Below, one piece after another: positions 24,758 through 34,300 of a DNA stretch of 64,000 nucleotides (position 1 is its first letter; each line of letters opens with the position of its first letter). Made by a program: the position numbers and the translations under genes. The stretch covers positions 62,001-126,000 of the forward strand of contig SHYK01000001.1 in the NCBI GenBank assembly GCA_009692845.1. Reading direction: 5' to 3'. Source of the DNA: Chloroflexota bacterium (GTDB taxonomy: Bacteria > Chloroflexota > UBA6077 > SHYK01). Below the pieces are notes generated by a model that was not told the origin of the DNA, did not search any database, and worked only from the letters and a program-made list of their open reading frames with translations.

Positions 24758-25402
24758 CTACCGGTCGGCTGAGGCCACTGGGACTCCGAGAACCGATTCG
24801 ATCTCCCGGGCACCGATCGGGCCGGGCCGCAGTATCTTCGGGACCGGGCCGCTCAGATCCAGGATGGTCGATTCCTGGCCGCCCGGGCTAGGCCCGGCAT
24901 CCACGATGAGGCCCACTCGTCCCCCAAGGGCCTCGACGGCTTCTTGAGCATTCCGGGCCGAAGGCAGCCCAGAGCGATTGGCACTGGTGGTGGCCACCGC
25001 ACCGCCCGCGGCCGCAATGATAGCTAAGGCGGCCGGATGCCCGGGAATGCGTACTGCCTGGGTCGAGAGCTCGTCGGGCCTGGGTTCACGCCGGGTCAGG
25101 ACCAGAGTGAGTGGACCAGGCAAAAAGCGCTGAGCGAGTTGTTCCGCCGCTGCCGTGACGTCGCAGGCCGACCGCGCTCGATCAAGTGAGCTGATCAACC
25201 AAACGATCGCTTTCTCAGGGGGGCGCGCTTTTGCTTCGTAAATGCGCTCGACGGCCTCCGAATCAGCCGGATCGGCGCCCAGGCCGTAAACAGTGTCCGT
25301 CGGGTACACCACCAGACCGCCACTCCGAATGAGCTGCCCCGCATGCTCCGCGACGCGCTTCTGCTCGTCGGGATCGCTGGTCCAGGGGAGGATCTCGGTC
25401 AA
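24758..25402 (-). CDS. tsaC: L-threonylcarbamoyladenylate synthase (Sua5/YwlC/TsaC)
   Basis: The 214 residues carry GGLVVYPTDTVYGLGADPADSEAVERIYEAKARPPEKAIVWLI, the YrdC-domain signature with KxRP substrate loop, then LAQRFLPGPLTLVL, and VATTSANRSGLP. It makes threonylcarbamoyl-AMP for the t6A37 modification of ANN-decoding tRNAs. There is no Sua5 C-terminal domain, so it is the short form. It lies 6 bases after prmC on the minus strand, the prfA-prmC-ywlC order seen in many Gram-positive bacteria. Confidence 0.93.
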   Translation of the reverse strand: MTEILPWTSDPDEQKRVAEHAGQLIRSGGLVVYPTDTVYGLGADPADSEAVERIYEAKARPPEKAIVWLISSLDRARSACDVTAAAEQLAQRFLPGPLTLVLTRREPRPDELSTQAVRIPGHPAALAIIAAAGGAVATTSANRSGLPSARNAQEAVEALGGRVGLIVDAGPSPGGQESTILDLSGPVPKILRPGPIGAREIESVLGVPVASADR

Positions 25403-25408
25403 CTGGGC

Positions 25409-26362
25409 TCAGACCGCGGAGCGGCGAACGACCAGGTACCGCTCGACGCCAGTGGCATCCCGGCTGATTCGCGGGATCAATGAGCCATCGACTGAGTGAA
25501 CTGCCGCCTCCAGGGTCGGCCCCTGACCTTCCCCGATTTCGAAAAAAGCCGCGCCGGCCGGGGCCAAGAGGCGGGGCAAACATTGAATCAGGCGGATGAT
25601 CTCATGGGTGCCATCCGTCCCTCCATCCAGTGCGATCCGCGGCTCGTAATTCCGCACATCTGGCTGTAGACCATCCAGTTCGTTGCTGGGGATGTAGGGA
25701 AGATTGGCCACGATCAGGTTGAAAGGCCCGGCCAGGGCGCTGGCCAGGTCACAAACGATCAATCTCAGTCGGCTCGCCACCCCGTGACGTTTGGCATTCG
25801 CTTGGGCAACGTCGAGGGCTGACGATTCGATATCGGTCGCAGTGACTACCAGCCTTGGGAATTCCGCGAGCAGTGTCACCGCGATCGCACCGCTTCCGGT
25901 GCCGACGTCGAGCGCGAGTGCTGGGTCCATCAACCTACTCAGCTGCTGTAGGTAGCCGAGAGCCAACTCGACCAGCCCTTCGGTTTCAGGTCTGGGGATC
26001 AACGTCGCCGGCGTCACGGCAAATGGGCGCCCGTAGAACTCGCGCTCGCCCAGGATGTAGGCCAGCGGCTCTCGGGCGCACCGTCGCGCAACGCAATCGT
26101 TGAAGCGAGCGCCGACCTCGGGTGTCAGACCTGCCTGAGGATTTGCCAGGAGATGCTCGCGGCTCAGCCCGGATGCGCTCTCCAGGAGCACCAGCGCAGT
26201 TAGCCGCGGCGCATCGGCTCCCGCCGCTCGCATTCGGGTCTCAGCCCCTCTGAGCAGGGCGCCTACTGTGCTGTCACCCAAGCCAGCGGGCTGGAACATC
26301 CGGCCGTCGGTCGAGCTCAGGGGCGAAGATTTGGCGGCCAATGCTCTGGCTCCGTCTTTCAC
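25409..26362 (-). CDS. prmC: Release factor glutamine methyltransferase
   Basis: The 317-residue enzyme has the helical N-terminal domain (VGALLRGAETRMRAAGADAPRLTALVLLESASGLSREHLLANP), the GREFYGRPFAVTP..LIPRPETEGLVELAL block, the SAM loop ALDVGTGSGAIAVTLL (about 170-185) and IVANLPYIPSNE. The catalytic motif is NLPY rather than NPPY, an accepted variant. It methylates the glutamine of the GGQ motif in release factors; prfA is upstream in the operon. The start is GTG; the internal Met of MFQPAGLG is an alternative. Confidence 0.92.
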   Translation of the reverse strand: MKDGARALAAKSSPLSSTDGRMFQPAGLGDSTVGALLRGAETRMRAAGADAPRLTALVLLESASGLSREHLLANPQAGLTPEVGARFNDCVARRCAREPLAYILGEREFYGRPFAVTPATLIPRPETEGLVELALGYLQQLSRLMDPALALDVGTGSGAIAVTLLAEFPRLVVTATDIESSALDVAQANAKRHGVASRLRLIVCDLASALAGPFNLIVANLPYIPSNELDGLQPDVRNYEPRIALDGGTDGTHEIIRLIQCLPRLLAPAGAAFFEIGEGQGPTLEAAVHSVDGSLIPRISRDATGVERYLVVRRSAV

Positions 26363-26409
26363 CGTTTCAACATCATGCGGGGTCGGCGCAGGGCTGCCAT
26401 GAAAGTGCT

Positions 26410-26470
26410 CGGCCGGCCCCGGGGGTCAGGGTGCGAAGGCCACGGGGGGCGGGCGGGCGGGCGGGGTATT
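26410..26470. repeat. Palindromic intergenic repeat between prmC and prfA
   Basis: Contains CGGCCCCGGGGGTCAGGGTGCGAAGGCCACGGGG followed by GGGCGGGCGGGCGGGCGGGG. It is the second copy of the element at 15.9 kb. Confidence 0.55.
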
Positions 26471-26476
26471 TGCACC

Positions 26477-27553
26477 CTAGTCGATGCTGCGGGAGGCCAC
26501 GACCAGGGGCTCGATAACCGGGTCGAGCTGGCCCTGCATGATCTTGTCGAGGGTGTGGAGAGTAAGCCCCACTCGATGATCCGTGACCCGATTCTCGCGG
26601 AAGTTATAGGTGCGAATCTTTTCCGATCGCTCGCCGGTGCCAACCTGGGAGCGGCGCAGGTCCGCCCGCTCTTCGTGCAGTTTTTGTTCCTGGAGGGCGA
26701 AAAGACGGGCGCGCAGGACTTCCATGGCGCGGATCTTGTTCTTGAGCTGGCTCTTCTCGTCCTGGCAGGTCACGACCATGCCGGTGGGGAGATGGGTAAT
26801 CCGCACCGCTGAGTCGGTCGTGTTCACGCTCTGGCCGCCATGGCCAGTCGACCGGTAGACGTCGATTCGAAGCTCGTCTTCACGGATGTCGATATCGACC
26901 TCGTCGGCCTTGGGCAACACTGCCACAGTGGCGGTCGACGTGTGGATACGACCTCCGGTCTCGGTTACAGGAACGCGCTGGACCCGGTGCACGCCGCTCT
27001 CGAACTTGAGCCGGCTGTACGCACCACGCCCATCGATCTCTACGATCACCTCCCGATAACCGCCCAGGTCCGATTCACTGGAGGTGAGGATCTCGCATTT
27101 CCAGCGGCGGGTCTCCGCGTAGTGCAGATACATGCCAAGCAGATCGCCGGCAAAAAGCGCCGCCTCGTCACCGCCGGTGCCAGCCCGAATCTCCAGGATG
27201 ACGTCGCGTTCGTCGTTAGGAGACTTGGGTTGGACCAGCTCCAAAAGCTCCGCGGTGACCTGGTCCCGGCGGGCCGCCAGTTCCTGAAGCTCGGCCTCGG
27301 CCATCGCTCGCAGCTCGGGGTCGCTGTCGGTCAGCAAGGACTGGCCATCCTCGATCTGCCGTTCTAGCTCGGCCAGGGCTTGGCCGCGCTGGACGATTGG
27401 CGTGAGTTGAGCCTGCTCCCGACCGAGCTGCTGGAGGGTGCGGGGATCGGTCACCGCTTCTTGCTGGTTTAGTAATTCTTCGATCTCGTGGGTACGGGAC
27501 TCCGCCTGGGTGATCCGATCGCGAATCCCGTGGCTTACCGACGCCTCGGTCAT
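26477..27553 (-). CDS. prfA: Peptide chain release factor 1
   Basis: The 358-residue factor includes the coiled N-terminal domain ([25 protein letters not shown]), [32 protein letters not shown] and the peptidyl-transferase motif [25 protein letters not shown] (GGQ at about 235), with [18 protein letters not shown] near the end. RF1 length and absence of a programmed frameshift separate it from RF2. It reads UAA and UAG. Its start overlaps hisS by ATGA and prmC, which methylates it, follows. Confidence 0.95.
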   Translation of the reverse strand: MTEASVSHGIRDRITQAESRTHEIEELLNQQEAVTDPRTLQQLGREQAQLTPIVQRGQALAELERQIEDGQSLLTDSDPELRAMAEAELQELAARRDQVTAELLELVQPKSPNDERDVILEIRAGTGGDEAALFAGDLLGMYLHYAETRRWKCEILTSSESDLGGYREVIVEIDGRGAYSRLKFESGVHRVQRVPVTETGGRIHTSTATVAVLPKADEVDIDIREDELRIDVYRSTGHGGQSVNTTDSAVRITHLPTGMVVTCQDEKSQLKNKIRAMEVLRARLFALQEQKLHEERADLRRSQVGTGERSEKIRTYNFRENRVTDHRVGLTLHTLDKIMQGQLDPVIEPLVVASRSID

Positions 27554-28821
27554 TCGGTTCGATCCTGCGTCGAGCTGACGATCCGCTCCAGAGCCTGATC
27601 GAAGGCCAGCGTTTCTGGGCTCTTCGCGTTCATGTCACGGAGCGAGACCGTGCCGTCCCGAAGCTCTTCGTCGCCAAAGATGGCCGTCCAGCGCACTCCA
27701 GCCGCATCGGCGTGGCGGAGGCGAGCGCGCAGGGAGCGTTCGCCGACCGCTCGAAGTGTGGATACCCCCCGGGATCGCAAGCTCCGAGCGAAGTCGCTCG
27801 CGACCGACTCCGCCTGCCCTCCCATGTGGCCGACGTACACCTGGGCGTTCGGAGTCGGGGGCACGGGAGCGTTTTGCTCTTTCAGGTTCAAGACCAACCT
27901 TTCGATTCCCGCCGCAAACCCCACGCCCGGCGTGTGGCGGCCGCCGAGATGCTCGGCCATTCCATCGTAGCGTCCGCCTCCGCCCAAAGCAGATTGGGAT
28001 CCTGCCCGGGGCGGAAAGAGCTCGAAAACCGTTCGAGTGTAGTAGTCCAGCCCGCGAACCAAACGCCGATTGAGAGTTGGCGCAATGCCCTCCGCTTCGA
28101 GGGTCGCGAGGACGCGCGCAAAGTGCTCGCGACAAGCGTCGCAAAGGTGATCGGTGAACCCAGGCGCGGTATCGGCGATGGGTTGGCAGCTCGGAACCTT
28201 GCAATCGAGCAAGCGCAGCGGGTTCACCGACAGTCGCCGTCGGCAGTCCCCGCATAGCTCTTCGTGGTGCGGCTCGTAGTGGGCGCGCAGCGCCTCGAGA
28301 TAACCGGGCCGGCATGCCTGATCGCCGATGGAATTGATGTCGAGGGACAGATCGTGCAGGCCCAGCGCATCACAGAATCGCCAGAGGAGCGTGATCAGCT
28401 CGGCGTCCAGCGCCGGATCGTCCTCACCGATTGCTTCGCAGTCGAATTGATGAAACTCGCGGAGGCGGCCGGCTTGAGGACGGTCGTAGCGAAAGCCGCT
28501 GATGATTTGAAAGAGGCGGATGGGCTGGGGCCGGGCGTGCATGCCGTGCTGGAGATAGGCGCGCATGATTGAGGGCGTGGCCTCGGGCCGCAGCGTGACG
28601 TCGGCATTGCCCTTGTCGATGAACGAATACATCTCCTTCTCGACGATATCGGTCGTCTCGCCGGTGCCACGGCGGAAAAGCGCGCTGTCTTCAAAAGTGG
28701 GGGTTCGAATCTCCTGGTAGCCGTAAAGCGACGCGAAATGCCCTGCCGTGGCTTCGACGTGCGCGAAGTACGGCTGCTCTTCTGGCAGCAGATCCTGGGT
28801 GCCCCGTGGCGCCTGGTACAC
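27550..28821 (-). CDS. hisS: Histidine--tRNA ligase
   Basis: The 423-residue class II synthetase starts at GTG behind AGGGGGACGT and reads [57 protein letters not shown] (motif 2), [17 protein letters not shown] and [15 protein letters not shown], with a C-terminal anticodon-binding domain. It charges tRNA-His. A TACAAT box lies about 40 bases upstream with an inverted repeat beside it. It begins the hisS-prfA-prmC-tsaC-M61 run. Confidence 0.96.
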   Translation of the reverse strand: MYQAPRGTQDLLPEEQPYFAHVEATAGHFASLYGYQEIRTPTFEDSALFRRGTGETTDIVEKEMYSFIDKGNADVTLRPEATPSIMRAYLQHGMHARPQPIRLFQIISGFRYDRPQAGRLREFHQFDCEAIGEDDPALDAELITLLWRFCDALGLHDLSLDINSIGDQACRPGYLEALRAHYEPHHEELCGDCRRRLSVNPLRLLDCKVPSCQPIADTAPGFTDHLCDACREHFARVLATLEAEGIAPTLNRRLVRGLDYYTRTVFELFPPRAGSQSALGGGGRYDGMAEHLGGRHTPGVGFAAGIERLVLNLKEQNAPVPPTPNAQVYVGHMGGQAESVASDFARSLRSRGVSTLRAVGERSLRARLRHADAAGVRWTAIFGDEELRDGTVSLRDMNAKSPETLAFDQALERIVSSTQDRTE

Positions 28822-28859
28822 ACGTCCCCCTGGGTTGATTTCATTCAGCTTGGATCAAA

Positions 28860-28887
28860 ATTGTAACAGAGCTAAGACGCCTCTTAG
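28860..28887 (-). promoter_or_regulatory. hisS promoter -10 with adjacent inverted repeat
   Basis: On the minus strand TACAAT (28865-28860) is preceded by the perfect dyad CTAAGA-GGCG-TCTTAG (28887-28872). The dyad covers the place where a -35 would be read, so it may be an operator. No T-box motif (GGGTGGNACCGCG) was found. Confidence 0.4.
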
Positions 28888-28960
28888 ACAGCCGCGTCCT
28901 TCGTTAAAACTGAGCGCCTTGAAGGGCAAATACACGCTTGCCGACGTGAGAAAGCCTTAG

Positions 28961-29248
28961 CTAGAACGCGCGGGCGCTGCTCAGCAGGGCTTGGACCAGC
29001 ACGCCCTGAAGGAATTGGAGGAGCAGCAGCGCGACGATGGGAGAGATGTCAAACTGCCCGATCGTGGGGATGACCCTTCGGAGCGGCCCGAGAAGTGGCT
29101 CCGTCACCTGGTGCAGCACCACCGCTAGCGGATGGAACGGGTTGCCCGGGCGAACCGGGAACCAGGAGAGCAGCGCCCGACCGACGATGGCTAGTATGAG
29201 GATATGGAAAAGGATGTTTACGAAGTTGGCCAGGAATGGTATGAACAC
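28961..29248 (-). CDS. YggT family membrane protein
   Basis: The 95 residues match YggT: two hydrophobic segments (ANFVNILFHILILAIVGRALLSWF and SPIVALLLLQFLQGVLVQALL) around the signature RPGNPFHPLAVVLHQVTEPLLGPLRRVIPTIGQFDISP. YggT proteins are inner-membrane proteins of unknown mechanism that commonly lie next to yggS after ftsZ, as here, and have been linked to division-site or osmotic functions in some species. The gap to yggS is 15 bases. It is the last gene of the division cluster. Confidence 0.92.
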   Translation of the reverse strand: MFIPFLANFVNILFHILILAIVGRALLSWFPVRPGNPFHPLAVVLHQVTEPLLGPLRRVIPTIGQFDISPIVALLLLQFLQGVLVQALLSSARAF

Positions 29249-29263
29249 GTTACTCCCTACTGG

Positions 29264-29971
29264 TCAGGCGGCGAAGATAGCGCGCCCGATCCGGACGACC
29301 GTTGCCCCTTCTTGGATCGCGATAGCATAGTCATCGGTCATCCCCATCGACAGCCCCAACGGGCCAAAGCTCGGATGGGACTCTTGCAACCGGTCGCGGA
29401 TCTCCCTGAGCTGTCGGAAGATCTGCCGTACGCCGTCCGGTTCGAGTCCCAGCGGAGCCACCGTCATTAGACCCCGAATTGACGGGTGAGGATATTCCGC
29501 AATGATATCGAAGGCTTCTGCTACATTGTCAGGGGCAAATCCAAATCGCCCGGTGGTTTCGGCGAACTGAACCTCAAGGAAGATCGGGATATCTCGGTTC
29601 GCCGCACCGGATATTTTCAGAGCGATCGCCAAGCCGTCGACAGACTGGAGCTCGTCGAACAGGTCCAGGGCGGGCCTTACCTTGTTGGATTGCAGATGCC
29701 CGATCAGATGCCACCGAATCGGGTTCGGCGCGCGTTGCTTGATGAACGGAACCTTAGGGGCGGCCTCCTGAACCCGGTTTTCGCCGAAATCCTCGAGGCC
29801 GGCCGACACGGCATCGGCAATGGCCTCCACTGGGGCCCCCTTGCTGACACCGATCAGCTGGACCACGTCCGGCGACCGTCCGCTAGCGGTCGCCACTTGA
29901 GCGATGCAATCGCGTACCTCACGGAGGCGCTGTTCGACCCTCAAGCGGGTCGATCCGGCACGATGTCCCAT
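29264..29971 (-). CDS. PLP homeostasis protein (YggS/YlmE/PROSC family)
   Basis: The 235-residue protein shows the family order: [37 protein letters not shown] with the PLP lysine in [74 protein letters not shown] and [27 protein letters not shown]. It binds PLP and helps balance vitamin B6 and amino-acid pools. The ORF start overlaps the ftsZ end by about 30 bases; a later start is possible. Neighbours ftsZ and yggT give the ylm-like arrangement of Gram-positives. Confidence 0.93.
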   Translation of the reverse strand: MGHRAGSTRLRVEQRLREVRDCIAQVATASGRSPDVVQLIGVSKGAPVEAIADAVSAGLEDFGENRVQEAAPKVPFIKQRAPNPIRWHLIGHLQSNKVRPALDLFDELQSVDGLAIALKISGAANRDIPIFLEVQFAETTGRFGFAPDNVAEAFDIIAEYPHPSIRGLMTVAPLGLEPDGVRQIFRQLREIRDRLQESHPSFGPLGLSMGMTDDYAIAIQEGATVVRIGRAIFAA

Positions 29972-31089
29972 TCACTGGGCAGAATTGTCGGCCCTTCGCG
30001 TCGTCGCGGTGGAGTTGGTCGATCCAGCCACTCAGTGGTTCGGGGGCCGCGACCCAAAGGGCCAGGGGTGTCGGCTTCACCCGTCCCAAGGTCGGTCGCG
30101 GTCCAACTGGTCTGACGACCGGCCCGATCACCCGTCCAGCGGGTGGGCTCGAATCCGGTCGCAATTACCGTTATGCGGACGTCGGCCCCCATGGCTTCGT
30201 CGATTACGGCGCCGAAGAAAATATTGGCGTCCGGGTCCGCGGCCGCTCCCACGATCTCGGCTGCACTATGCACTTCTTGCAAAGTGAGGTCAGGGCCACC
30301 GGTGATATTGAAGAGAACCCCGCGCGCGCCCTCCATTGAAAGGTCGAGCAGGGGACTGGTCATTGCCAGCCGGGCCGCTTCCACCGCCCGATTCTCGCCA
30401 GTCGCTATGCCGACCGCCATCAGTGCCGCGCCAGGTTCGGACATGACGCTGCGCACGTCGGCAAAATCCAGGTTGATCAAGCCGGGCTCGGTCACCAGAT
30501 CGGAGATGCCCTGGATACATTGGCGGAGCACCTCATCGACCATTACAAAGGCCAACTCCATGGAGGTGCGTCGGTCAATGACCTGTAAGACCCGATCGTT
30601 GGGGATCGCTATCAGGGTGTGGACGCGCTCGCGAAGTGCCTCGATGGACTGCTCAGCGTTCCGTTGCCGCCGAGTCCCCTCAAAAGAGAACGGCCGAGTA
30701 ACCACTCCGACGGTGAGGGCCCCGGTATCTCGAGCGATTTGGGCAATCACCGGTGCAGCCCCTGATCCAGTTCCCCCGCCCATTCCGGCGGTGACGAATA
30801 CCATATCGGCCGCGCGACAGATCGCCCGAATCTCCTCGCCGGTCTCCTGAGCCGCCGCCGCCCCTACCGATGCGTCCCCGCCGGTACCGAGACCATGAGT
30901 GGTATGTTCGCCGATCTGAACCCGCCGGGAAGCGAGCGCGTTGGCCAGGGCCTGCTTGTCGGTGTTGAGAGCGACGAACTCAACCCCTTTGACTCCAGCG
31001 GCGACCATTCGTCCGACCGCATTGGATCCTGCCCCACCGACGCCGAGCACCACAATCCGAGGAGTCAGCGCCTTCATTCGATCAATCAT
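29941..31089 (-). CDS. ftsZ: Cell division protein FtsZ
   Basis: The 382-residue tubulin homologue reads [29 protein letters not shown], the GTP loop [20 protein letters not shown] (about 100-119), and the T7 loop [12 protein letters not shown]. It polymerises into the division ring. The last 60 residues are a disordered, charged linker ending [18 protein letters not shown], without the usual IPxFLR-type peptide that binds FtsA and other partners. It lies 7 bases after ftsA. The domain body is entirely normal, so only the tail is unusual. Confidence 0.96.
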   Translation of the reverse strand: MIDRMKALTPRIVVLGVGGAGSNAVGRMVAAGVKGVEFVALNTDKQALANALASRRVQIGEHTTHGLGTGGDASVGAAAAQETGEEIRAICRAADMVFVTAGMGGGTGSGAAPVIAQIARDTGALTVGVVTRPFSFEGTRRQRNAEQSIEALRERVHTLIAIPNDRVLQVIDRRTSMELAFVMVDEVLRQCIQGISDLVTEPGLINLDFADVRSVMSEPGAALMAVGIATGENRAVEAARLAMTSPLLDLSMEGARGVLFNITGGPDLTLQEVHSAAEIVGAAADPDANIFFGAVIDEAMGADVRITVIATGFEPTRWTGDRAGRQTSWTATDLGTGEADTPGPLGRGPRTTEWLDRPTPPRRREGPTILPSEWDIVPDRPA

Positions 31090-31096
31090 GTTTTTC

Positions 31097-32317
31097 TCAT
31101 GGCAGGAAGTTGCGGAACCAAGCGCGCAAACCGTCGAAGGATCGTGAGCTCGATGCCTCTAACCGGCCGGCCGGCACGAGTTGGTCACGACCCCATTCAA
31201 GGAGCCCCACGCTGGCGGCGAAGCTCGGGCTTCGAATGGCATCGGCGAGGCCGATGAGATTGTCCGGCGCTCCTACGCGTGAAGGGGCTTGGAAGATCTC
31301 GGATGCGAGCTCTGAAACCCCCGTAATGAGCGCTCCTCCGCCAGTCAGCACGACCCCCGCCGAGTAGGTGGCGTCAAAGCCGGCCCGGGCGATGTCTGCG
31401 TGCAGCAGCTCAAAGGTTTCGGCGAGGCGGGCATCGACGATTTCGGCAACTGTGTAGCGTTCCAGGTCCTGGGCTTCTTCCCGTCCGTATGCGGGGATCT
31501 GAATTCGCTCGCCTCGGCGCGCGGTGTCGAGAGTCGATCCGTAGCGGATCTTCACTTCCTCGGCTACAGCCAGCGACGTTCGGAGGCCGTAAGCCAGGTC
31601 GTTGTTGATCTGGTAGCCGCCCACGGGGAGCACCGATGAGTGGACGATGCGGCCATCTCTAAAAATGGCTCCATCGGTGGTCCCGCCTCCGAGGTCGATC
31701 ACCAATGAGCCGAGCTCTCGTTCGGCAGATGATAGGACGGCTCGACCAGCTGCAAGCGGCGCGAGGACAATCCCGTCTGCTTCCACATCGACCGATTCGA
31801 TGCATCTGACCAAATTGTGAATCGGGGTCGTCGAGCCGGTAATGATGGTAGCCTCAATCTCCAAGCGGCGACCTAACATGCCAACCGGATCCTGGATGCC
31901 CTCCGTGCCGTCCACGATGTAGTGGTGGGGGATGACGTGCAGGATCTCTTGGTCGGCGGGAAGCTGGATCACCCGGGCAACGTCAATGACTCGGGCGACG
32001 TCGTCAGGGCTGATGACATTCGATGGATCGCGGACCGCTACGACCGCATGGGTATTCGTCGAGCCGATGTGGGCACCGGTGACTCCGAGAAAGACCCGCA
32101 TGGCCTTGAAGCCGGACTGCTGCTCGGCGCGTCGGAGTGAGGTCGACACGGCGGCCGCGGCTGCCTGCACATCCACGACAATGCCTTTCCGCATTCCCTG
32201 TGATGGACAAATTCCGACACCGAGGATCTCCGGTTTGTCGCCACCGACATCCGCAATGAGCGTGCAGACCTTGGTGCTGCCAACATCTACGCCGACAATG
32301 ATCTGATCACGAGCGAT
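31097..32317 (-). CDS. ftsA: Cell division protein FtsA, probable ATC start
   Basis: The track ORF (to 32194) starts at residue 42. The same frame upstream encodes [20 protein letters not shown] and [20 protein letters not shown], the conserved FtsA start with its first phosphate loop. No ATG, GTG or TTG is in frame; GGAGGT lies six bases before ATC 32317 (ATC GCT CGT GAT), the codon where family alignment puts Met. Length is then 406, normal. Further motifs: NTHAVVAV (1C subdomain), [17 protein letters not shown] and [14 protein letters not shown]. FtsA is an actin-like ATPase anchoring FtsZ; the C-terminal [10 protein letters not shown] is the membrane-binding amphipathic helix. Confidence 0.92.
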   Translation of the reverse strand: MARDQIIVGVDVGSTKVCTLIADVGGDKPEILGVGICPSQGMRKGIVVDVQAAAAAVSTSLRRAEQQSGFKAMRVFLGVTGAHIGSTNTHAVVAVRDPSNVISPDDVARVIDVARVIQLPADQEILHVIPHHYIVDGTEGIQDPVGMLGRRLEIEATIITGSTTPIHNLVRCIESVDVEADGIVLAPLAAGRAVLSSAERELGSLVIDLGGGTTDGAIFRDGRIVHSSVLPVGGYQINNDLAYGLRTSLAVAEEVKIRYGSTLDTARRGERIQIPAYGREEAQDLERYTVAEIVDARLAETFELLHADIARAGFDATYSAGVVLTGGGALITGVSELASEIFQAPSRVGAPDNLIGLADAIRSPSFAASVGLLEWGRDQLVPAGRLEASSSRSFDGLRAWFRNFLP

Positions 32318-32413
32318 AGCCGTACCTCCACGTAGTGTCCGCGCCAGCTCGTGGAGGTGGTTTCGCGGAGGAGTGCCGGGGACGGGTCGATGATAGCAGA
32401 GAAGGTGCCCAGG

Positions 32414-33298
32414 TTAGTGAAAATATGGGCGGTCCAAGGAGCGTACATCCACGATCTCGGCGGGAGTTCGGGTGTCATCCAAGTAGCGCCGAATAGTCCG
32501 GTACGCCTGCAGTTTGGCATTGAGGTGGTCCGATGATCCGAGGATCACTCGATGCTGGGGTCCGAGGATGGACATGCCGGCGCCCGGCTGGTATTGGAGC
32601 TGCCCGCCCAGCAGGCCGAGCGCTTCGAGCATCGGGCCGACCCGCTCGCCGATTTCAACCGCCGAAGGATCGACCCGTCCTCCCTCTCCTGCTGGGCTAT
32701 CACCTATTGCGTGCACCACGGGGAGATCTCTGGTTCCTTCGCGCAAGGTGACTCCGGTCGAGTCCACGAGCACCTCCCGTCCAGCGGCCTTCCAGATCAC
32801 CACGGGCGTGCGCTCGGTCACCGCGACGAAAATCACGCCAGTCAGACTTGGACGGACGTTGGCACTCTGTATCACCGGATGGGCGTCAAGGAGGTTGGTC
32901 AGGCGGCGGGGCTGAATGTTGAAAACATTGGATCGCCCCAGCCCGAGCGCGCCGGCAATCTCTTCGGCTGGCACCAGATCATTTCCAGAGACTAGGACGC
33001 TGGTGGCTTCGAAGTCGACGGACGAGACCAAAGTTCGGATGGACCACACCGAGAAAAGCAAGGCGGTCAGGGCAAAGAGCTTTCCAAGCACGTCAATGGT
33101 CCACAAGCGTCTCGCGAATTGCCCCGCGCGGTTGGGCGACGATTCTCGGGTCGGTCCTCGCGACTGCCTTGGAGCAGGGCTAGCGCGCTGGCTCGATCGC
33201 CGAGTTGGTTTGTGCCCACGTCGCATTTCGACCCGCTCAGGTCGGGTAACCCTTTGGGGAAGCAGCCTAAGCCGGAGGTAGCTCGGCGGTTGATCCAT
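32414..33298 (-). CDS. ftsQ: Cell division protein FtsQ/DivIB
   Basis: The 294-residue protein has a basic, proline/arginine-rich cytoplasmic N-terminus of about 70 residues, one transmembrane helix (LFALTALLFSVWSIRTLV), then a POTRA domain FEATSVLVSGNDLVPAEEIAGALGLGRSNVFNIQPRRLTNLLDAHPVIQSANVRPSLTG and a beta domain with VTERTPVVIWKAAGREVLVDSTGV. This is the standard FtsQ/DivIB layout, part of the FtsQ-FtsL-FtsB complex. The end is unusually short. It sits between murB (3 bases upstream) and ftsA. Only the first-line POTRA motif is quoted; the overall match is clear. Confidence 0.92.
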   Translation of the reverse strand: MDQPPSYLRLRLLPQRVTRPERVEMRRGHKPTRRSSQRASPAPRQSRGPTRESSPNRAGQFARRLWTIDVLGKLFALTALLFSVWSIRTLVSSVDFEATSVLVSGNDLVPAEEIAGALGLGRSNVFNIQPRRLTNLLDAHPVIQSANVRPSLTGVIFVAVTERTPVVIWKAAGREVLVDSTGVTLREGTRDLPVVHAIGDSPAGEGGRVDPSAVEIGERVGPMLEALGLLGGQLQYQPGAGMSILGPQHRVILGSSDHLNAKLQAYRTIRRYLDDTRTPAEIVDVRSLDRPYFH

Positions 33299-33301
33299 GG
33301 G

Positions 33302-34300
33302 TTACCTCGGGCTCGGGGCGGTCTGCAGCTTGGGTGCCGCTCGGGGTGGCTCGGCAAGAAGGGCGAGGTCTTCCTCGGCCCAACGGCCAAGGAACTGGAT
33401 TTCTGGGACGAGCCAGATGCCATCTTGTTCCCAGACCGCCAGCTGGGCTTGATGGATCAGCTCGAAAACGTCGCTCGCGAGCGCGGATTTACGATTGACG
33501 ATGAAGTTAGCGTGGAGCACCGATATGGCTGCTCCCCCTCGCGCTTGGCCTTTCAGGCCTGCCTTTTCGATCAGGGCGCCCGCAAAATTACCCGGTGGAT
33601 TGCGAAAAATCGAGCCGACGCTGGATCCGGATGGTTGGGTTGCTCGCCTCAGCTCTTCGAGCTCGGTGACTCGTGCTTGCAGCGTGGGCGCCTCGCCCGG
33701 CTGGGTCCGAAAGGTTGCTTGAAGAACGACTGCGACCAACCCGCCGCTCTTGAGCCGGCTGGTCCGATAGGCGTAGCCGAGATCCCTGCTCTCTACTGTG
33801 CGGTGGCCGCTTCGGGGGAAGTAGAGCTCTGCCTCTTCCAAACAGTCCGCCACGCAGGAACCGAATGCGCCGGAGTTATTGACAATCGCTGCTCCCACGG
33901 TTCCCGGAATCGTCGCGGCCCACTCGAGGCCGCCCAAGCCGGACTCAGCAGCCTTTTTCGCCACCATTGAGAGCACACAGCCTGCATCGGCTCGCAGCGA
34001 TGAACGGCCGTCCTTCAGACGGGTGACCGCTATTTTCCGGGTAAGCACTTTGATGACGAGCCCATCGATCCCTTTATCTGCCACCAGGAGATTGGAGGCG
34101 TTTCCGATGACGTGCCATGGGATGCCGGCCTGGTCGGCGGTATCCACGGCCCTGATCAACTCCTCGGTGCTCCGGGCCGTCAGAAAGATGTCCGCCGGCC
34201 CGCCAATCCGGTAGGTGGTGTGTCGCGACAGCGGCTCCGCCAGCAAGGTGGTCCCCGGGAGGTGGTCGGTCAGATACGCAGCGGATCCGACTGGGCTCAT
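33302..34300 (-). CDS. murB: UDP-N-acetylenolpyruvoylglucosamine reductase
   Basis: The 332-residue flavoenzyme shows HTTYRIGGPADIFLTA, IPWHVIGNASNLLVADKGIDGLVIKV (FAD loop), LEWAATIPGTVGAAIVNNSGAFGSCVADCLEEAELY, DLGYAYRTSRLK and the catalytic serine region SVGSIFRNPPGNFAGALIEKAGLKGQARGGAAISVLHANFIVN. It reduces the enolpyruvyl group to give UDP-MurNAc. Tyr-containing YAYRTSR marks a type II-like substrate loop. It overlaps murC by ATGA and precedes ftsQ by three bases. Confidence 0.96.
   Translation of the reverse strand: MSPVGSAAYLTDHLPGTTLLAEPLSRHTTYRIGGPADIFLTARSTEELIRAVDTADQAGIPWHVIGNASNLLVADKGIDGLVIKVLTRKIAVTRLKDGRSSLRADAGCVLSMVAKKAAESGLGGLEWAATIPGTVGAAIVNNSGAFGSCVADCLEEAELYFPRSGHRTVESRDLGYAYRTSRLKSGGLVAVVLQATFRTQPGEAPTLQARVTELEELRRATQPSGSSVGSIFRNPPGNFAGALIEKAGLKGQARGGAAISVLHANFIVNRKSALASDVFELIHQAQLAVWEQDGIWLVPEIQFLGRWAEEDLALLAEPPRAAPKLQTAPSPR

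Noticed and set aside
28822-28960. T-box riboswitch upstream of hisS
   Set aside because: The conserved AGGGTGGNACCGCG element is not present on the hisS strand.
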